From assembly GCA_964641155.1 (NCBI GenBank), contig CAZXJO010000004.1, positions 62,001 through 126,000 on the forward strand: 64,000 nucleotides of DNA, given 5' to 3'. Within the stretch, counting starts at the first letter, position 1. Every line of letters starts with the position of its first letter. Shown piece by piece: positions 8,742 through 17,815 of the stretch. The notes under the pieces are model-generated. The model saw nothing but the letters and a program-made list of their open reading frames with translations. It was not told the DNA's origin and did not search any database. A program made the translations under genes and the position numbers. This stretch comes from DTCV01 sp964641155 (GTDB lineage Archaea > Thermoproteota > Thermoprotei_A > Sulfolobales > NBVN01).

Positions 8742-9635
8742 TTATGGCTTGCGCGTTATCTTCACGTTATTAACTGCTTCGTAGACCTTAACCAGTGCGC
8801 CCCAATCCATCTCAGCAAGCCCTGACGCCATAGACGCTTGCAGGAGTTGGTACACCATACCAACCAACGGTGTGAAGAGTTTTAAATCCCTGCACTCCTC
8901 TAGGAACAACGTGACGTCCTTCAGCATTAGGCTTGTTTTAAACCCAGGTGTGAAGTCCTCCTCAACCAGTCTGGGGAGCCTATTCCTCAGAGCCCACGAA
9001 TCCCCGGACCCCTCCTTAACGACCTCGTAAACTATGAGGGGATCCACACCGTGCTTAACGGCCCAAAGAGTTCCCTCAACGACGCCTATGAAGGCAATCG
9101 CGGACATAACGTTATTGGCTAATTTAACGACTTGGGCTGAGCCCACGTACCCTGTACGAATTACCCTCCTACCGAAGATTTTCAATATATATGAGACCTC
9201 GTCGAAGACATCATCATCACACCCGACCATGATGGTGAGGTCACCCCTCTCAGCAGCTAAGTAACCCATGTAGGGGGCTGTCACCGCAGCATCAACGTAC
9301 TTAATTCCGTGGGGCTTTAGCCGTTCGTAGAAACTCAAAGCAGCCCTAGGACCTACGGTTCCTAAGTTAATCACCACCCCACCCCTTCTGAGGCCGCTGA
9401 CGACGCCGCCCTCGCTGAAAAGCACTTCCTCCACCTCCTTAGGTGACGGTAACGTGAGTATGACCACGTCAGATAACTCGCTTAACTGCTTAACAGATGA
9501 AGCCACCCTAACACCCAACCCTTTAAAAGCCTCCAGCACTTCGGCTCTGATGTCGTACACTGTCAAGTCATGGCCGGACCGCATCAAGTGTTTAACAATC
9601 CTGCTACCAACAACTCCTAAGCCGACAACACCCAC
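8742..9635 (-). CDS. NAD(P)-dependent beta-hydroxyacid dehydrogenase (HIBADH/GarR family)
   Basis: The N-terminal Rossmann motif reads GVVGLGVVGSR, followed by an Asp in LTVYDIRAE that favours NAD. The catalytic-lysine motif is GSAQVVKLANNVMSA. The family reduces or oxidises 3-hydroxyisobutyrate, tartronate semialdehyde or similar acids. The frame extends upstream to 9707, but the TATA box at 9679-9687 lies inside that extension, and family proteins begin just before the GxGxxG motif, so GTG 9635 (or TTG 9644) is the better start. The gene is divergent from nth. The exact substrate is unknown. Confidence 0.85.
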   Translation of the reverse strand: MGVVGLGVVGSRIVKHLMRSGHDLTVYDIRAEVLEAFKGLGVRVASSVKQLSELSDVVILTLPSPKEVEEVLFSEGGVVSGLRRGGVVINLGTVGPRAALSFYERLKPHGIKYVDAAVTAPYMGYLAAERGDLTIMVGCDDDVFDEVSYILKIFGRRVIRTGYVGSAQVVKLANNVMSAIAFIGVVEGTLWAVKHGVDPLIVYEVVKEGSGDSWALRNRLPRLVEEDFTPGFKTSLMLKDVTLFLEECRDLKLFTPLVGMVYQLLQASMASGLAEMDWGALVKVYEAVNNVKITRKP

Positions 9636-9678
9636 TCCGACCAAAACTAAGACCCATACGATAGATCGTGGTTCGAGT

Positions 9679-9696
9679 TTAAATATCGGATGTTTA
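9679..9696. promoter_or_regulatory. Back-to-back TATA boxes for the dehydrogenase and nth
   Basis: gtttaaata (about 9679-9687), read on the minus strand as tatttaaac, serves the dehydrogenase. tttaaa at 9691-9696 is about 26 nt upstream of the nth ATG at 9721, suggesting a leaderless nth transcript. The boxes are only a few bases apart in a compact divergent promoter. Confidence 0.5.
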
Positions 9697-9720
9697 AACA
9701 CTATCACGTAGGTAGTTGGG

Positions 9721-10386
9721 ATGACCTCCAGCTTAGACCTTAAAGAGGTTGTTGACCTACTTCAACAACGACTTCAAATACGTGATGAGGAGTTCATAGC
9801 GTATTACCTCTGTAGGAATGGGTTCAACCCATTCGAGGTCCTAATCTCTATAATACTTTCACAGAACACACGGGATGACCTAGCCTTAAAAGCTTTCAAC
9901 AACTTGAGGGAGGTGTTGGGTGTTATAACGCCTGAGACCGTCCTAAAACACCCCGTGAAAGTTATTGAGGACGCTTTGAAGGTCTCAGGACTCCATAGAA
10001 GGAAGTCAAGCACTATAGTAGAGTTGGCTAAGGCTGTGAAGTCCGCTGAGGCGTTGGGTCGCATGCCCCATGAAGATGTTAGGAAGTTATTGCTGAGCGT
10101 TAAGGGCGTGGGGTATAAGACCGTGGACGTCTTCATGTTGATGTGTAGAGGGGTGAAGGTTTTCCCAATCGACACACATATCAAGCGTGTGCTGGCTAGG
10201 TTGGCCGTCACTGATAGGGGTGATGATTACTTAGAGATTCAGAGGAAGGTCCACGAATTACTGCCCCCCGACCACTACTTAAGGGCTCACTTACTGCTCA
10301 TAGAGCTCGGGAGGAGGTATTGCAGGGCGCGGAAGCCGCTATGCGGTGAATGCCCTCTAAGCAGTAAATGCCCTAAGAAGTATTAA
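9721..10386 (+). CDS. nth: Endonuclease III (DNA glycosylase/AP lyase)
   Basis: The 221-residue protein has the helix-hairpin-helix LSVKGVGYKTVDV with its catalytic Lys, the catalytic Asp in FPIDTHIKRVL, and a C-terminal [4Fe-4S] loop with Cys spacing C-x6-C-x2-C-x5-C (starting at CRARKPLC). These define endonuclease III, which removes oxidised pyrimidines and cleaves the abasic site in base excision repair. The length is normal for the family. The ATG at 9721 sits at leaderless distance from its TATA box. Confidence 0.95.
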   Translation: MTSSLDLKEVVDLLQQRLQIRDEEFIAYYLCRNGFNPFEVLISIILSQNTRDDLALKAFNNLREVLGVITPETVLKHPVKVIEDALKVSGLHRRKSSTIVELAKAVKSAEALGRMPHEDVRKLLLSVKGVGYKTVDVFMLMCRGVKVFPIDTHIKRVLARLAVTDRGDDYLEIQRKVHELLPPDHYLRAHLLLIELGRRYCRARKPLCGECPLSSKCPKKY

Positions 10387-10424
10387 GCCATAGATAGCAT
10401 TTAATAACGCCGTCCGATCAAGGT

Positions 10425-10442
10425 AGTGAGGAAGACCTCACT
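10425..10442. promoter_or_regulatory. Inverted repeat just upstream of the HAD phosphatase gene
   Basis: AGTGAGG AAGA CCTCACT is a perfect 7-bp inverted repeat with a 4-nt spacer, ending at the TTG start codon. It could be an operator, or an RNA hairpin that hides the start. Only position and symmetry support it. Confidence 0.3.
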
Positions 10443-11284
10443 TGAATCCTGATTTTAGATTATGTGGGAAGGCATTGGTGATGTCCGATGTTGACGATAC
10501 TATGCTCCTTTTAGGGACTGATAGGGGGCTTGATGTGTTGGGGGAGTTTCTCCGGAAGTTGCGGTCCGCAGGTGTTGAAGTCGTCCCCGTGACCTTCAGG
10601 ACTTTCAATGAGATGAGGAGGCTTATGGATAGCTTAAAGTTCGAGTTCCCCGCCCTAATAGTTGAGGGGGGTGGTGCGATATACAGCATCGATGGTATGT
10701 TGAGGTTTGATTCCCTCCCGCACCGCTTAGACGATTACAACGTTTTAGAGTTATGCCGACCGATCAGCTCATACGAACCACTACTCTCTGCTGTTGAACT
10801 CCATCCGAGGTGTTGCGGGAAAGTTATGCGGCTTAGCAAGGCGGATGCGGCTGAGGTTTCCAAGTTTTTAGGACTGCCTGAAAATTACGTCAGGGACTCT
10901 CAGAAGAGGTATTACAGCGATGCATTCATCACATTAGATGGGGGATGCAGGGAGTTCGTCAGGGTATCAGCGCTCAACGCAGGTCTTAAAGTAGTTATGA
11001 CTAGGAGGACTGTCCAGGTGCTGGGCATGGATAAGGCTGGGGCTGTGCGTAAGTTCTTAAGTGGTTTGAACTTGGTTGGTAGGGGGGTACCTGTGTTAGG
11101 CGTCGGGGACAGCTCCGCTGATTACGGGTTCTTAGACCTCGTCGACATCCCAATAGTGATATCTGGGAAGGGTTTCGGTGAGTTTAAGAAGGGTTATTAC
11201 TTAAGGGACGTGGGCCTGCCACCTGATTCATGGATTAAAACTGTGAGGTTGGGTTTGGGCCTCATAGGTCTAGCCTTGACTTGA
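10442..11284 (+). CDS. HAD-family phosphatase, mannosyl-3-phosphoglycerate phosphatase-like
   Basis: The 280-residue protein starts with HAD motif I in SDVDDTM (nucleophile Asp and the +2 Asp). It has a Thr-containing motif II in VVPVTFRTFNE and a C-terminal motif IV GVGDSSADYGFLD. The Cof-type cap between them and the MDKAGAVRKFL stretch resemble mannosyl-3-phosphoglycerate phosphatase, which makes the compatible solute mannosylglycerate. No synthase gene is nearby, so the substrate is uncertain and another sugar phosphate is possible. TTG 10442 was taken because coding similarity begins at once. The 3' end overlaps the convergent DUF1847 gene by 23 nt. Confidence 0.7.
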   Translation: MNPDFRLCGKALVMSDVDDTMLLLGTDRGLDVLGEFLRKLRSAGVEVVPVTFRTFNEMRRLMDSLKFEFPALIVEGGGAIYSIDGMLRFDSLPHRLDDYNVLELCRPISSYEPLLSAVELHPRCCGKVMRLSKADAAEVSKFLGLPENYVRDSQKRYYSDAFITLDGGCREFVRVSALNAGLKVVMTRRTVQVLGMDKAGAVRKFLSGLNLVGRGVPVLGVGDSSADYGFLDLVDIPIVISGKGFGEFKKGYYLRDVGLPPDSWIKTVRLGLGLIGLALT

Positions 11285-11921
11285 AGTAGTTGGGTATGTA
11301 GATCGGCGCTGCTGGGTTATGCCCGGTTGCCCTGTCCTTAGCTATTAAGTAGGTGACGGGTGCTTTCGAATGCATTATGAATATGGTGTCATGACCTACA
11401 CAGAGTCCCACCACGATGTTTAACTCCGTACCGACGTTATTCAACAGCTCTGCTTGGAGGATTGGATTGCATATTGATTCGTGGGTATTCGGCCTGAGCT
11501 TGTGCTCCTCGCTAAGGCCTACTAAGGTCTTATCGAATCCGCCGCACTTACAGCATACCGAGTACACCTCAAACCCCTTCCCTTCGAGGTACTTTACCAC
11601 GAACTCGGCCTCATTGCTCAGCCCTATGCAGAAGGCAACGCCTAACTTCCTCATGTTAAGCCTCTTCGCGAACTCGAAGACCTCGCGTAGGCGGGGCCAT
11701 ACGCAGTAACCTTCCTTCTCAATTATTGACGCTGTTCTATGCACCTCCTTAACTAGGCCGACGTAATTCGTAATCGATCTCTGAACGATTTCCGGGTAAA
11801 CCACCATGGGGCAGAAGCCGGGTTTAGCCGTCTGCGGCTCCCTGCTGCAAGGCTTTAATTTGCAGTAAACGCAGTTCGGGCTCCTAACACCTGATGACTT
11901 ATCATCCACAATACACACCAA
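11262..11921 (-). CDS. DUF1847 cysteine-rich metal-binding protein
   Basis: This 219-residue protein has an N-terminal Cys cluster (CVYCKLKPC, then FCPM), a central CCKCGG and a later ICNP, with the ending GHNPAAPIY. The arrangement matches the DUF1847 family, which is thought to bind a metal or iron-sulfur cluster; the function is unknown. It is convergent with the HAD phosphatase and overlaps its 3' end. The start at 11921 places the first Cys near residue 17, as in relatives. No partner gene gives a clue to the pathway. Confidence 0.75.
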   Translation of the reverse strand: MVCIVDDKSSGVRSPNCVYCKLKPCSREPQTAKPGFCPMVVYPEIVQRSITNYVGLVKEVHRTASIIEKEGYCVWPRLREVFEFAKRLNMRKLGVAFCIGLSNEAEFVVKYLEGKGFEVYSVCCKCGGFDKTLVGLSEEHKLRPNTHESICNPILQAELLNNVGTELNIVVGLCVGHDTIFIMHSKAPVTYLIAKDRATGHNPAAPIYIPNYFKSRLDL

Positions 11922-12169
11922 TAAACCATGACCGATGGGTTAATAAATATGCAGAGGCCCCTCTAAGCGTACCTCGGCCCTCGCCGCCAAGGATTAAACC
12001 ACGGGCTAACAACTCGTAAATCATAGCTACGGATACCCCACCATTCCGAGGACGTAGTCCTGTGATATGCGTACGCGGGTAGGCTAGGTTACCTCAGTTA
12101 GTGACAACGAATTACGAAGCGGTCTACGTGGTTGGGGGATTTGCTAACTCGTAAGTCTTTATCGGTTTG

Positions 12170-12586
12170 TTAGATCTGGCGTGATACTTCGGCGTAGCTA
12201 TGCCTCCCTTCCATAACCCTCAGCATTATCCCTAACTTCATGTTCAATGATTTAAATATCGTTATTAATTCGTCCGTAATGCTCATGGCTAGTGCCTCGG
12301 CCGTTGCCTGAGGGTAGTCAATTACCGCTAATTTGACCCTGAAAGGTCCCTTGATCTGCAGGTTTTCCAAGTCGTTTCTAGGTACTATTAAGGAGTAGCG
12401 GTAGCGTTCGATGACCCCCTCAACTATTTCCCTAAGCTTCATGAAGTCCACAACCATGAAGTCCTTACCCGGTTCTCCCTCAGCGCAGAGCGTTAACGTG
12501 AACGTGTGGCCGTGGAGTTGAGGCGTACCGTTAACTGGGGTGTAGTGTGATGCTTCAAACGTTACGTCGTCGACACATACTCTCAC
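12170..12586 (-). CDS. 6-pyruvoyl-tetrahydropterin synthase/QueD-family protein
   Basis: The 138-residue protein has the family layout: the first zinc His in FEASHY, the HGH pair in LHGHTF, VVDFMKLREIV, an ATAEALA stretch and the C-terminal Glu in MEGRHSYAEV. The zinc ligands are therefore kept. The catalytic Cys found four residues before HGH in QueD, and the CxxE motif of the folate-pathway variant, are both absent (TPQLHGH). The reaction is therefore uncertain. Family members act in 7-deazaguanine (archaeosine) or pterin synthesis. The neighbouring genes do not help. Confidence 0.78.
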   Translation of the reverse strand: MRVCVDDVTFEASHYTPVNGTPQLHGHTFTLTLCAEGEPGKDFMVVDFMKLREIVEGVIERYRYSLIVPRNDLENLQIKGPFRVKLAVIDYPQATAEALAMSITDELITIFKSLNMKLGIMLRVMEGRHSYAEVSRQI

Positions 12587-12648
12587 GTAATCACCAATTT
12601 AGAACATGGGGTTTTAACTTAAAACTTAACTAGATATCGGGTATCGAA

Positions 12649-13779
12649 TTGCCGAGTCCGGTGGACGTAATCGAGTTTTTAAGGCGGTTGAGGGAGGGGG
12701 AACCCAGCTATGTGGGGGGCGAGGTACTCGGATCTATGACTGTTGACGCACCTCAAAACCTTGTTGAGGCCTTCAACATATTCATCAATACAAACCTAAA
12801 TGACCCGAAGCTGTTTAAGGCCACCTACGAGCTTGAGAGGGAGTGTATTAGGTGGCTCTCCGAGCTCATGCACGGCAGTGGTTACGGCTTACTCACATAC
12901 GGTGGGAGCGAATCCAACTTGACAGCCCTCTACGCCCTGAGGGAGCTTACGGGCGGGGATGTAGTGATCGCCCCGAAGACCGCGCACATCAGTATTAAGA
13001 AGTCGTGTAAGGTGCTTGGGATGGAGCTCCATGAGGTCGGGGTCGGCGAGGATTTCATGCCCATGTTAGATGATTTATGCGAATCAATATGTAGGTTTGA
13101 AGGCAGGTTAGCGTGTGTGGTCATGACTGCGGGGACCACTGACTTAGGTGTTGTGGAACCTGTTGAGCGCTTAGTGAGCATGTGTGGGGATGTTAAGTAC
13201 GCTGTGCACGTGGACGCCGCGTACGGGGGCTTGATAGTCCCTTTCATAGCTGAGGTAGACCCAGAAATACCTGTCTTCGACTTCAGGTTGGAGAACGTGT
13301 ACTCGATTACCGTGGACTTCCATAAGTTGGTTGCCCCAATCCCATGCAGTGCCCTACTCTTCCGGAGTAAGGAGTTGGAAGATCTAATCACGTTTGAAGC
13401 CCCCTACATGCCCTCAGGTGTGAACAGGGGCTTACTTGGGACTAGGAGTGGTGGTATCGCGGCAGTCGCTTGGGCCGCGACCAAGTTATTAGGTTATGAG
13501 GGGTTTAGGCAGTTAGCTTTGGACCTGGTGGGAAGGGCTAGGTACTTAAGCGATAGGTTAGTTAAGCTGGGTGTTAAGGTGCTTAAGGAGCCCAAACTAC
13601 CTATAGTGACGTTCGCCGTTGAGAACAGGGATGAGGTTATGAAGAAGTTGTGGGATATGAGGATGTTCGTTTACCCGACCTCACTGCCCAATGCTTTAAG
13701 GGTTGTGGTGGGGCCACACGTGACTTATGAGGTTATTGATAGGTTCGTAAATTGCGTTGCAGAGGTCCTAAGGAAGTAG
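12649..13779 (+). CDS. mfnA: PLP-dependent decarboxylase, MfnA-like
   Basis: The 376-residue group II decarboxylase has HVDAAYGG at about residues 187-194 (Asp to the pyridine nitrogen) and the PLP lysine in TVDFHKL at about residue 226. Size and motifs match archaeal MfnA, an L-tyrosine or L-aspartate decarboxylase. In non-methanogens the aspartate activity supplies beta-alanine for coenzyme A. The TTG start at 12649 gives the usual N-terminus. The upstream PTPS-like gene is divergent with about 60 nt between them. Choosing between tyrosine and aspartate needs biochemistry. Confidence 0.85.
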   Translation: MPSPVDVIEFLRRLREGEPSYVGGEVLGSMTVDAPQNLVEAFNIFINTNLNDPKLFKATYELERECIRWLSELMHGSGYGLLTYGGSESNLTALYALRELTGGDVVIAPKTAHISIKKSCKVLGMELHEVGVGEDFMPMLDDLCESICRFEGRLACVVMTAGTTDLGVVEPVERLVSMCGDVKYAVHVDAAYGGLIVPFIAEVDPEIPVFDFRLENVYSITVDFHKLVAPIPCSALLFRSKELEDLITFEAPYMPSGVNRGLLGTRSGGIAAVAWAATKLLGYEGFRQLALDLVGRARYLSDRLVKLGVKVLKEPKLPIVTFAVENRDEVMKKLWDMRMFVYPTSLPNALRVVVGPHVTYEVIDRFVNCVAEVLRK

Positions 13780-13813
13780 GTGTGGGCAGTATCGCTTAGG
13801 TTTAATCCTATGT

Positions 13814-15535
13814 CTAAGGGATACCAATCAGCGTTAGCATCGGTGTGAGGTTCATGGCGATTAACGATATTGGTATGTACTTTGAGGCCAAACTGCCTAG
13901 GATGTCTATGCCCCTCACCATGTCCCACACCTTATCACCCACTACCTTGACGTTTCCGAATATCACATCCGCGGTACGGATGCTTGCCCTAGACATGTTA
14001 GACATAGCACTAGCCACCACGTTCTTAACCGCATCTATTACGTCGTGACAGCAGCTGATTATGTCGTATGGTGACTCCTTAAATGAGGCAGCGCAGCTGT
14101 GGTCGTCGGGGGTTACTACCTCGACGTAGTCCACTCCCAGTTTAAGTACTTCGGACGTTAGTGCCTTCCTGAACTCACCGTCCATGTTGTTTCCGTAGAG
14201 GTATATGAGGGCATGTTTAGATCCGTCGAAGTCCATGACCAAGGACTTCACCTTATTGAAGCATAGACCCCTATGCAATGGGCTCGTGTAACCCTCCCCA
14301 TAACCTACTAAGAACTCCCTCACCTCCTCACACTTACGGTTAATCAAGACCTTACTCAGCAAGTCCTTAAACACCTCCAAATCCGTTTCCGGATGCCCTT
14401 TGCAGCTATGGGTATCCACTAGCGAGTAGAAGTAAATCCCGTCCCCACCCTTAACTGCTTCCCACACCTCGTAGGGTAGGTCGTCGGAGCCGTCCCTCAA
14501 GTTTCTCAGGAATGCTATGAAGCCTGTGCGTAGCGGGATCACGTATGCCTCCCAGCCATCGCTGTTTGATACAGTGTACGGCTTGCACGGTTTTAAGTCA
14601 GCCGTCATGTTGAGTAGCCCATCTACGTTGTTGTTTAAGTACTTAGCCATTTCCTCACTATCAGATGATGCGACTAAGTTCCTCTCATGAGAGCCTGGGG
14701 TGTGGAACACGAACGTCTGATACCTACTACCTAAGAGGTCTTCTAGTTGGTAAATGAACCTCGAACTCCCCACGTTCCTGAACGGTCCGAAATGTAGTGT
14801 AGGGAACACTAGGAGTATCCTCTCACCAGCCTCTGTCCTGATCAAGGCGAGCCTAACCATGACCTCCCCATCCTCCGAGTACTTACTGAACTCCGATTCT
14901 ATCGGTTCCGGGTCGTTGCTGAACCAACTCGCTATGAAAGAATTCAGAAGTGATATCGGCTTAATACCCAGCAGGTTACGGCCCTTGAACTCTATGACCC
15001 CCATGAACGCGGTCGATGCCAGGAGTGATAGCCCCTGCACGGCGGCAGCCCTCACCAAGTACGAGGGTAGTGATGGGTCGAACGCAGCGTTATTGAGCAT
15101 TATGTAGGTTACGAGTTGAGGAATTACTGAGGCAGCAAACGCCTGAGGACTGTTTAAGAAGACCGGTAGGACTATGTGGGACATCCCCGACGAGGCCAGG
15201 ACGCCTAACCCCTTAACACCGGTTAGCCTGTCGAACACCACCTCAGCGGGTGAGAAAACACCTATTAAAATCGTTGTGAGCCCTAAGACCCTCTTAATGT
15301 TCAACGTCTTAGACTTAGTTAGGATTAGGTTGAGCGCGAGGAAGGCTGTGAAGCCTGCTAAGTAGATTAGCAAATTAGTTAAGTAATCAATTAAATCCCC
15401 GCCTTCCGCCGTACTCATAATACCTACTAGCGAAGCGATCGATAAGTAGGCGGCGATGATTACGTGGGCTTTAGGGAGTAGGAAGAGCCTCCTATAGTAC
15501 TGCTTCACCACTGACTCAGTACCTGACCACCGCAT
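13814..15535 (-). CDS. DUF2070 membrane protein
   Basis: This 573-residue protein has about six to seven membrane segments in its first ~200 residues and a large soluble C-terminal domain with a final hydrophobic segment (ASKYIPISLIAM). The soluble part contains HFGPFRNVGSS, FHTPGSHERN and DDHSCA, His- and Asp-rich motifs that may form a metal or phosphate site. It matches the archaea-specific DUF2070 family, whose function is unknown. The start at 15535 gives a normal N-terminus. It lies between the PfkB gene (same strand) and the convergent decarboxylase. Confidence 0.8.
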   Translation of the reverse strand: MRWSGTESVVKQYYRRLFLLPKAHVIIAAYLSIASLVGIMSTAEGGDLIDYLTNLLIYLAGFTAFLALNLILTKSKTLNIKRVLGLTTILIGVFSPAEVVFDRLTGVKGLGVLASSGMSHIVLPVFLNSPQAFAASVIPQLVTYIMLNNAAFDPSLPSYLVRAAAVQGLSLLASTAFMGVIEFKGRNLLGIKPISLLNSFIASWFSNDPEPIESEFSKYSEDGEVMVRLALIRTEAGERILLVFPTLHFGPFRNVGSSRFIYQLEDLLGSRYQTFVFHTPGSHERNLVASSDSEEMAKYLNNNVDGLLNMTADLKPCKPYTVSNSDGWEAYVIPLRTGFIAFLRNLRDGSDDLPYEVWEAVKGGDGIYFYSLVDTHSCKGHPETDLEVFKDLLSKVLINRKCEEVREFLVGYGEGYTSPLHRGLCFNKVKSLVMDFDGSKHALIYLYGNNMDGEFRKALTSEVLKLGVDYVEVVTPDDHSCAASFKESPYDIISCCHDVIDAVKNVVASAMSNMSRASIRTADVIFGNVKVVGDKVWDMVRGIDILGSLASKYIPISLIAMNLTPMLTLIGIP

Positions 15536-15559
15536 GATCGGTTACTGATCGCATTTGGC

Positions 15560-16414
15560 TTAATAAGTTATACGTCTACGGGAGTTTAGGATATCATTAC
15601 TTAAGGCCTCAACCTCATTGGCCGAGTACCAAGGGATTGAGTCCCTGAGCCTTAAGGAGGCTGCTGACGTGGCAGTGGCTACAGCCTCATCAAAGCTCTT
15701 GCACTTGATGAAGTACGCGTACGCGAATACGGCAGTGAACACATCCCCAGACCCTAGCGTGTTCCCGTGAATTAGCTGGGGCGGTTGGACAATCCCCGAA
15801 ACACCGTCCGGGGTTGAGTAGTGGGTCAGGCCGGAGCCGTCCGTCACGATCATGGACACACCGTAATCCCGGGCACACCTAACCACTCCAGAACCCCTAC
15901 ACCTGGGTGGGAACTCGTACCACTCCCCCCTCAACACCAGCTCATCGCAGTCCAAGTCAAGCAGTCTGTAAAACCCGGAGTAATCGTTAAACACCTCACC
16001 CCAATCGTTCACAGACCTAACGAAGCCTTGAACATCTACGACAGTCCTCCTACCCCTAACCAACTCACCCACAACCTCCATCGGCACCTCACCCATAGTG
16101 AGGGAGATAATTAAGTAACTGCTGATGCTGCAGTGAAGCCCGCGTAAATCCATACAACCCCTACCAACTAGCTTGAGCTTCCTACCATCACCTAAAACGA
16201 TCTCGAAAACTGTCTCAAGACCCCCACATCGAATTAAGTTAACCCCCATCCGGCGGAGCAGACTATACGTAACACCCCCACACGTAATAACCACGAAATC
16301 CTCGAAACCCAAGAAACACAACGCAAGGGAGGAGTAAAGCGCGGGCCCACCCGCAAACACACGACCACTTACGACATCTCTAGTAGATGACGCAACTACT
16401 GAGAGCATTAACAC
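15560..16414 (-). CDS. PfkB-family sugar/nucleoside kinase
   Basis: The 284-residue protein carries the PfkB signature near the C-terminus: GNTLGSGDVFTAVFAYAY, where the Asp is the catalytic base and the Gly-rich turn the anion hole. The N-terminal FAGGPALYSSLAL resembles the family's substrate-binding GG motif. Ribokinase-family enzymes phosphorylate sugars, nucleosides or vitamins; the substrate is not evident. GTG 16414 or ATG 16408 may be the start. It shares a 49-bp divergent promoter region with the tRNA-Gly gene and is followed by DUF2070 25 nt downstream. Confidence 0.85.
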   Translation of the reverse strand: MLMLSVVASSTRDVVSGRVFAGGPALYSSLALCFLGFEDFVVITCGGVTYSLLRRMGVNLIRCGGLETVFEIVLGDGRKLKLVGRGCMDLRGLHCSISSYLIISLTMGEVPMEVVGELVRGRRTVVDVQGFVRSVNDWGEVFNDYSGFYRLLDLDCDELVLRGEWYEFPPRCRGSGVVRCARDYGVSMIVTDGSGLTHYSTPDGVSGIVQPPQLIHGNTLGSGDVFTAVFAYAYFIKCKSFDEAVATATSAASLRLRDSIPWYSANEVEALSNDILNSRRRITY

Positions 16415-16463
16415 CCACGAATCTAAAAATTAATTAAGGGGTAAATAAGGGAATTTAAGGAGT

Positions 16464-16542
16464 GCGGCGGTCGTCTAGCCTGGATTAGGACGCCGGCCTC
16501 CCAAGCCGGAAATCCCGGGTTCAAATCCCGGCCGCCGCACCA
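16464..16542 (+). tRNA. tRNA-Gly (CCC anticodon)
   Basis: The cloverleaf is complete. The acceptor gcggcgg pairs with ccgccgc, the anticodon stem ccggc/gccgg encloses loop ctcccaa (anticodon CCC), and the T arm is ccggg ttcaaat cccgg. The discriminator is A at 16539 and CCA at 16540-16542 is encoded. No intron is present. AT-rich sequence aaaaattaattaa at 16424-16436 may hold the promoter. A decayed integrase lies directly downstream. Confidence 0.95.
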
Positions 16543-16569
16543 TATTCTTAGGTTACGGTCCACCAAGAC

Positions 16570-17130
16570 TTTTCTGTTTGCGGGAGCCCTTGGAGTGGTA
16601 TGGGTAGTGGCGTTATTGGTTAATCTGATCCAAAGCTTAGGAATTTGTTAAGGCAGTTTAAGGTGTTTGAGAATGTCTCTATGTGGATGGGTGTGCCCGC
16701 CTAGAATTTGTTGAGTACTTTGGAGAGCCAAGATGTTTCCAACGGCGGGCTCCTCAAGTACTTGTTCCACTTGAGGATGCTTAGGGGGAGCTCGATGAAG
16801 ATTTCAAAGAGACTCCTAGGAAGGGTTGGGGGGGCTTTTTATTTCTGAGGCTAGGGGGAACATTCTCATAAAGGTTGTCGAGGGTTGCACTTTTACGATT
16901 ACGAGGTTCTACAAGTTCCTGTGGTGCGATAGTACGGACGAGGGACTCCATAGGCTGGTGCTGTGAATTGAGCTGAGGATAGTTCCAAGCTTTCGAAAAA
17001 TACACTAAGGTTGCTTACCCTTCAGGAGGTGATTAAGGTTATGAATGGTTTAGTGAGTGAAGCGATGATCGCCGCATGCTTTGTGGTTGGACTGGAGCTT
17101 CAGAGCTTCTGGCTTAGGTATTCGTAGAGT
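16570..17130 (+). pseudogene. Decayed tyrosine recombinase (integrase) next to tRNA-Gly
   Basis: No long open frame exists, but plus-strand fragments read like an archaeal tyrosine recombinase. One contains TITRFYKFLWCDSTDEGLHR (about 16890-16965), like the end of a core-binding domain. Another contains LLTLQEVIKVMNGL, then ACFVVGLELQSFWLRYS (about 17010-17128), like the start of the catalytic domain, where relatives read TGLRxxELLxLRYS. The frames are broken by stops and shifts. The position just after a tRNA 3' end is the usual attachment site. The assignment rests on pattern, not on a search. Confidence 0.45.
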
Positions 17131-17282
17131 TTTATTCTATTTCCTTGAAGCGAAAATTGAAGTTTGAAGAAAGGATGGAGAATGCGTTGTAAGGCTTATT
17201 CTGTTCACACAGCTTCCTGTGCGTTACATGGAAGAGTGTTTGAGTTCTGCTTGCGGTTTGGTCAGCAAATTCCCTAACTGAG

Positions 17283-17624
17283 CTATGATTTCGTCGGGGG
17301 CTCCAGTGTTCTGTCCTTTAGGTTCGGGACTAACACCTTTATCTGGCGCCCAAGCTCTTTTCTTAGCAGGTGCTCTGCGTGATAGAGGTCGCCGAGGTGG
17401 AGCGCGGCTGCCCAATCGCGCACTATTATCCATATTTCCTTGACTCCATTGACATCCACATATTTCCTTGCCTTGCCCAGGATCTTTAGGAGTGGTGCTG
17501 GCCCTGCCTCAAATAGGGTTTCCACCTCAATTGCGAGAGATTGATCCTCAACGTATAGGCCCGCGATGACACCGTTAAGTTTGCAGTTGCAAATAATGTC
17601 GTCTGGCTTAACCCCTTTCTCCAT
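17283..17624 (-). pseudogene. Nuclease-like gene fragment in the tRNA-adjacent relic
   Basis: The 113-residue frame looks like real protein: DIICNCKLNGVIAGLYVED, then AIEVETLFEAG, an IWIIVRDW strand and LYHAEHLLRKELGR. The vEVETL motif followed by a strand resembles PD-(D/E)XK nuclease-type proteins from archaeal accessory regions. The upstream frame meets a TGA six codons before the ATG and no partner domain is seen, so this is probably the surviving part of a longer gene. It lies between the decayed integrase and a DNA methyltransferase. Either a short intact gene or a fragment is possible. Confidence 0.4.
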
Positions 17625-17815
17625 TATCAGCTGCTTTCACCTCTTTCAACGCTTCACTCCCCTACGCTCCAGAGGTCTGATGCCGGTGATTAGCATAAGT
17701 CATGTTCCGCATTACGATCTGTGCGGGTCTTTTGTGAGTATTTCTGAGAGGTTTTTATTTAGTCATACTTTACCTCATGACGTAACGTATTATTAATGTC
17801 TTGCCCTAGGATAAT

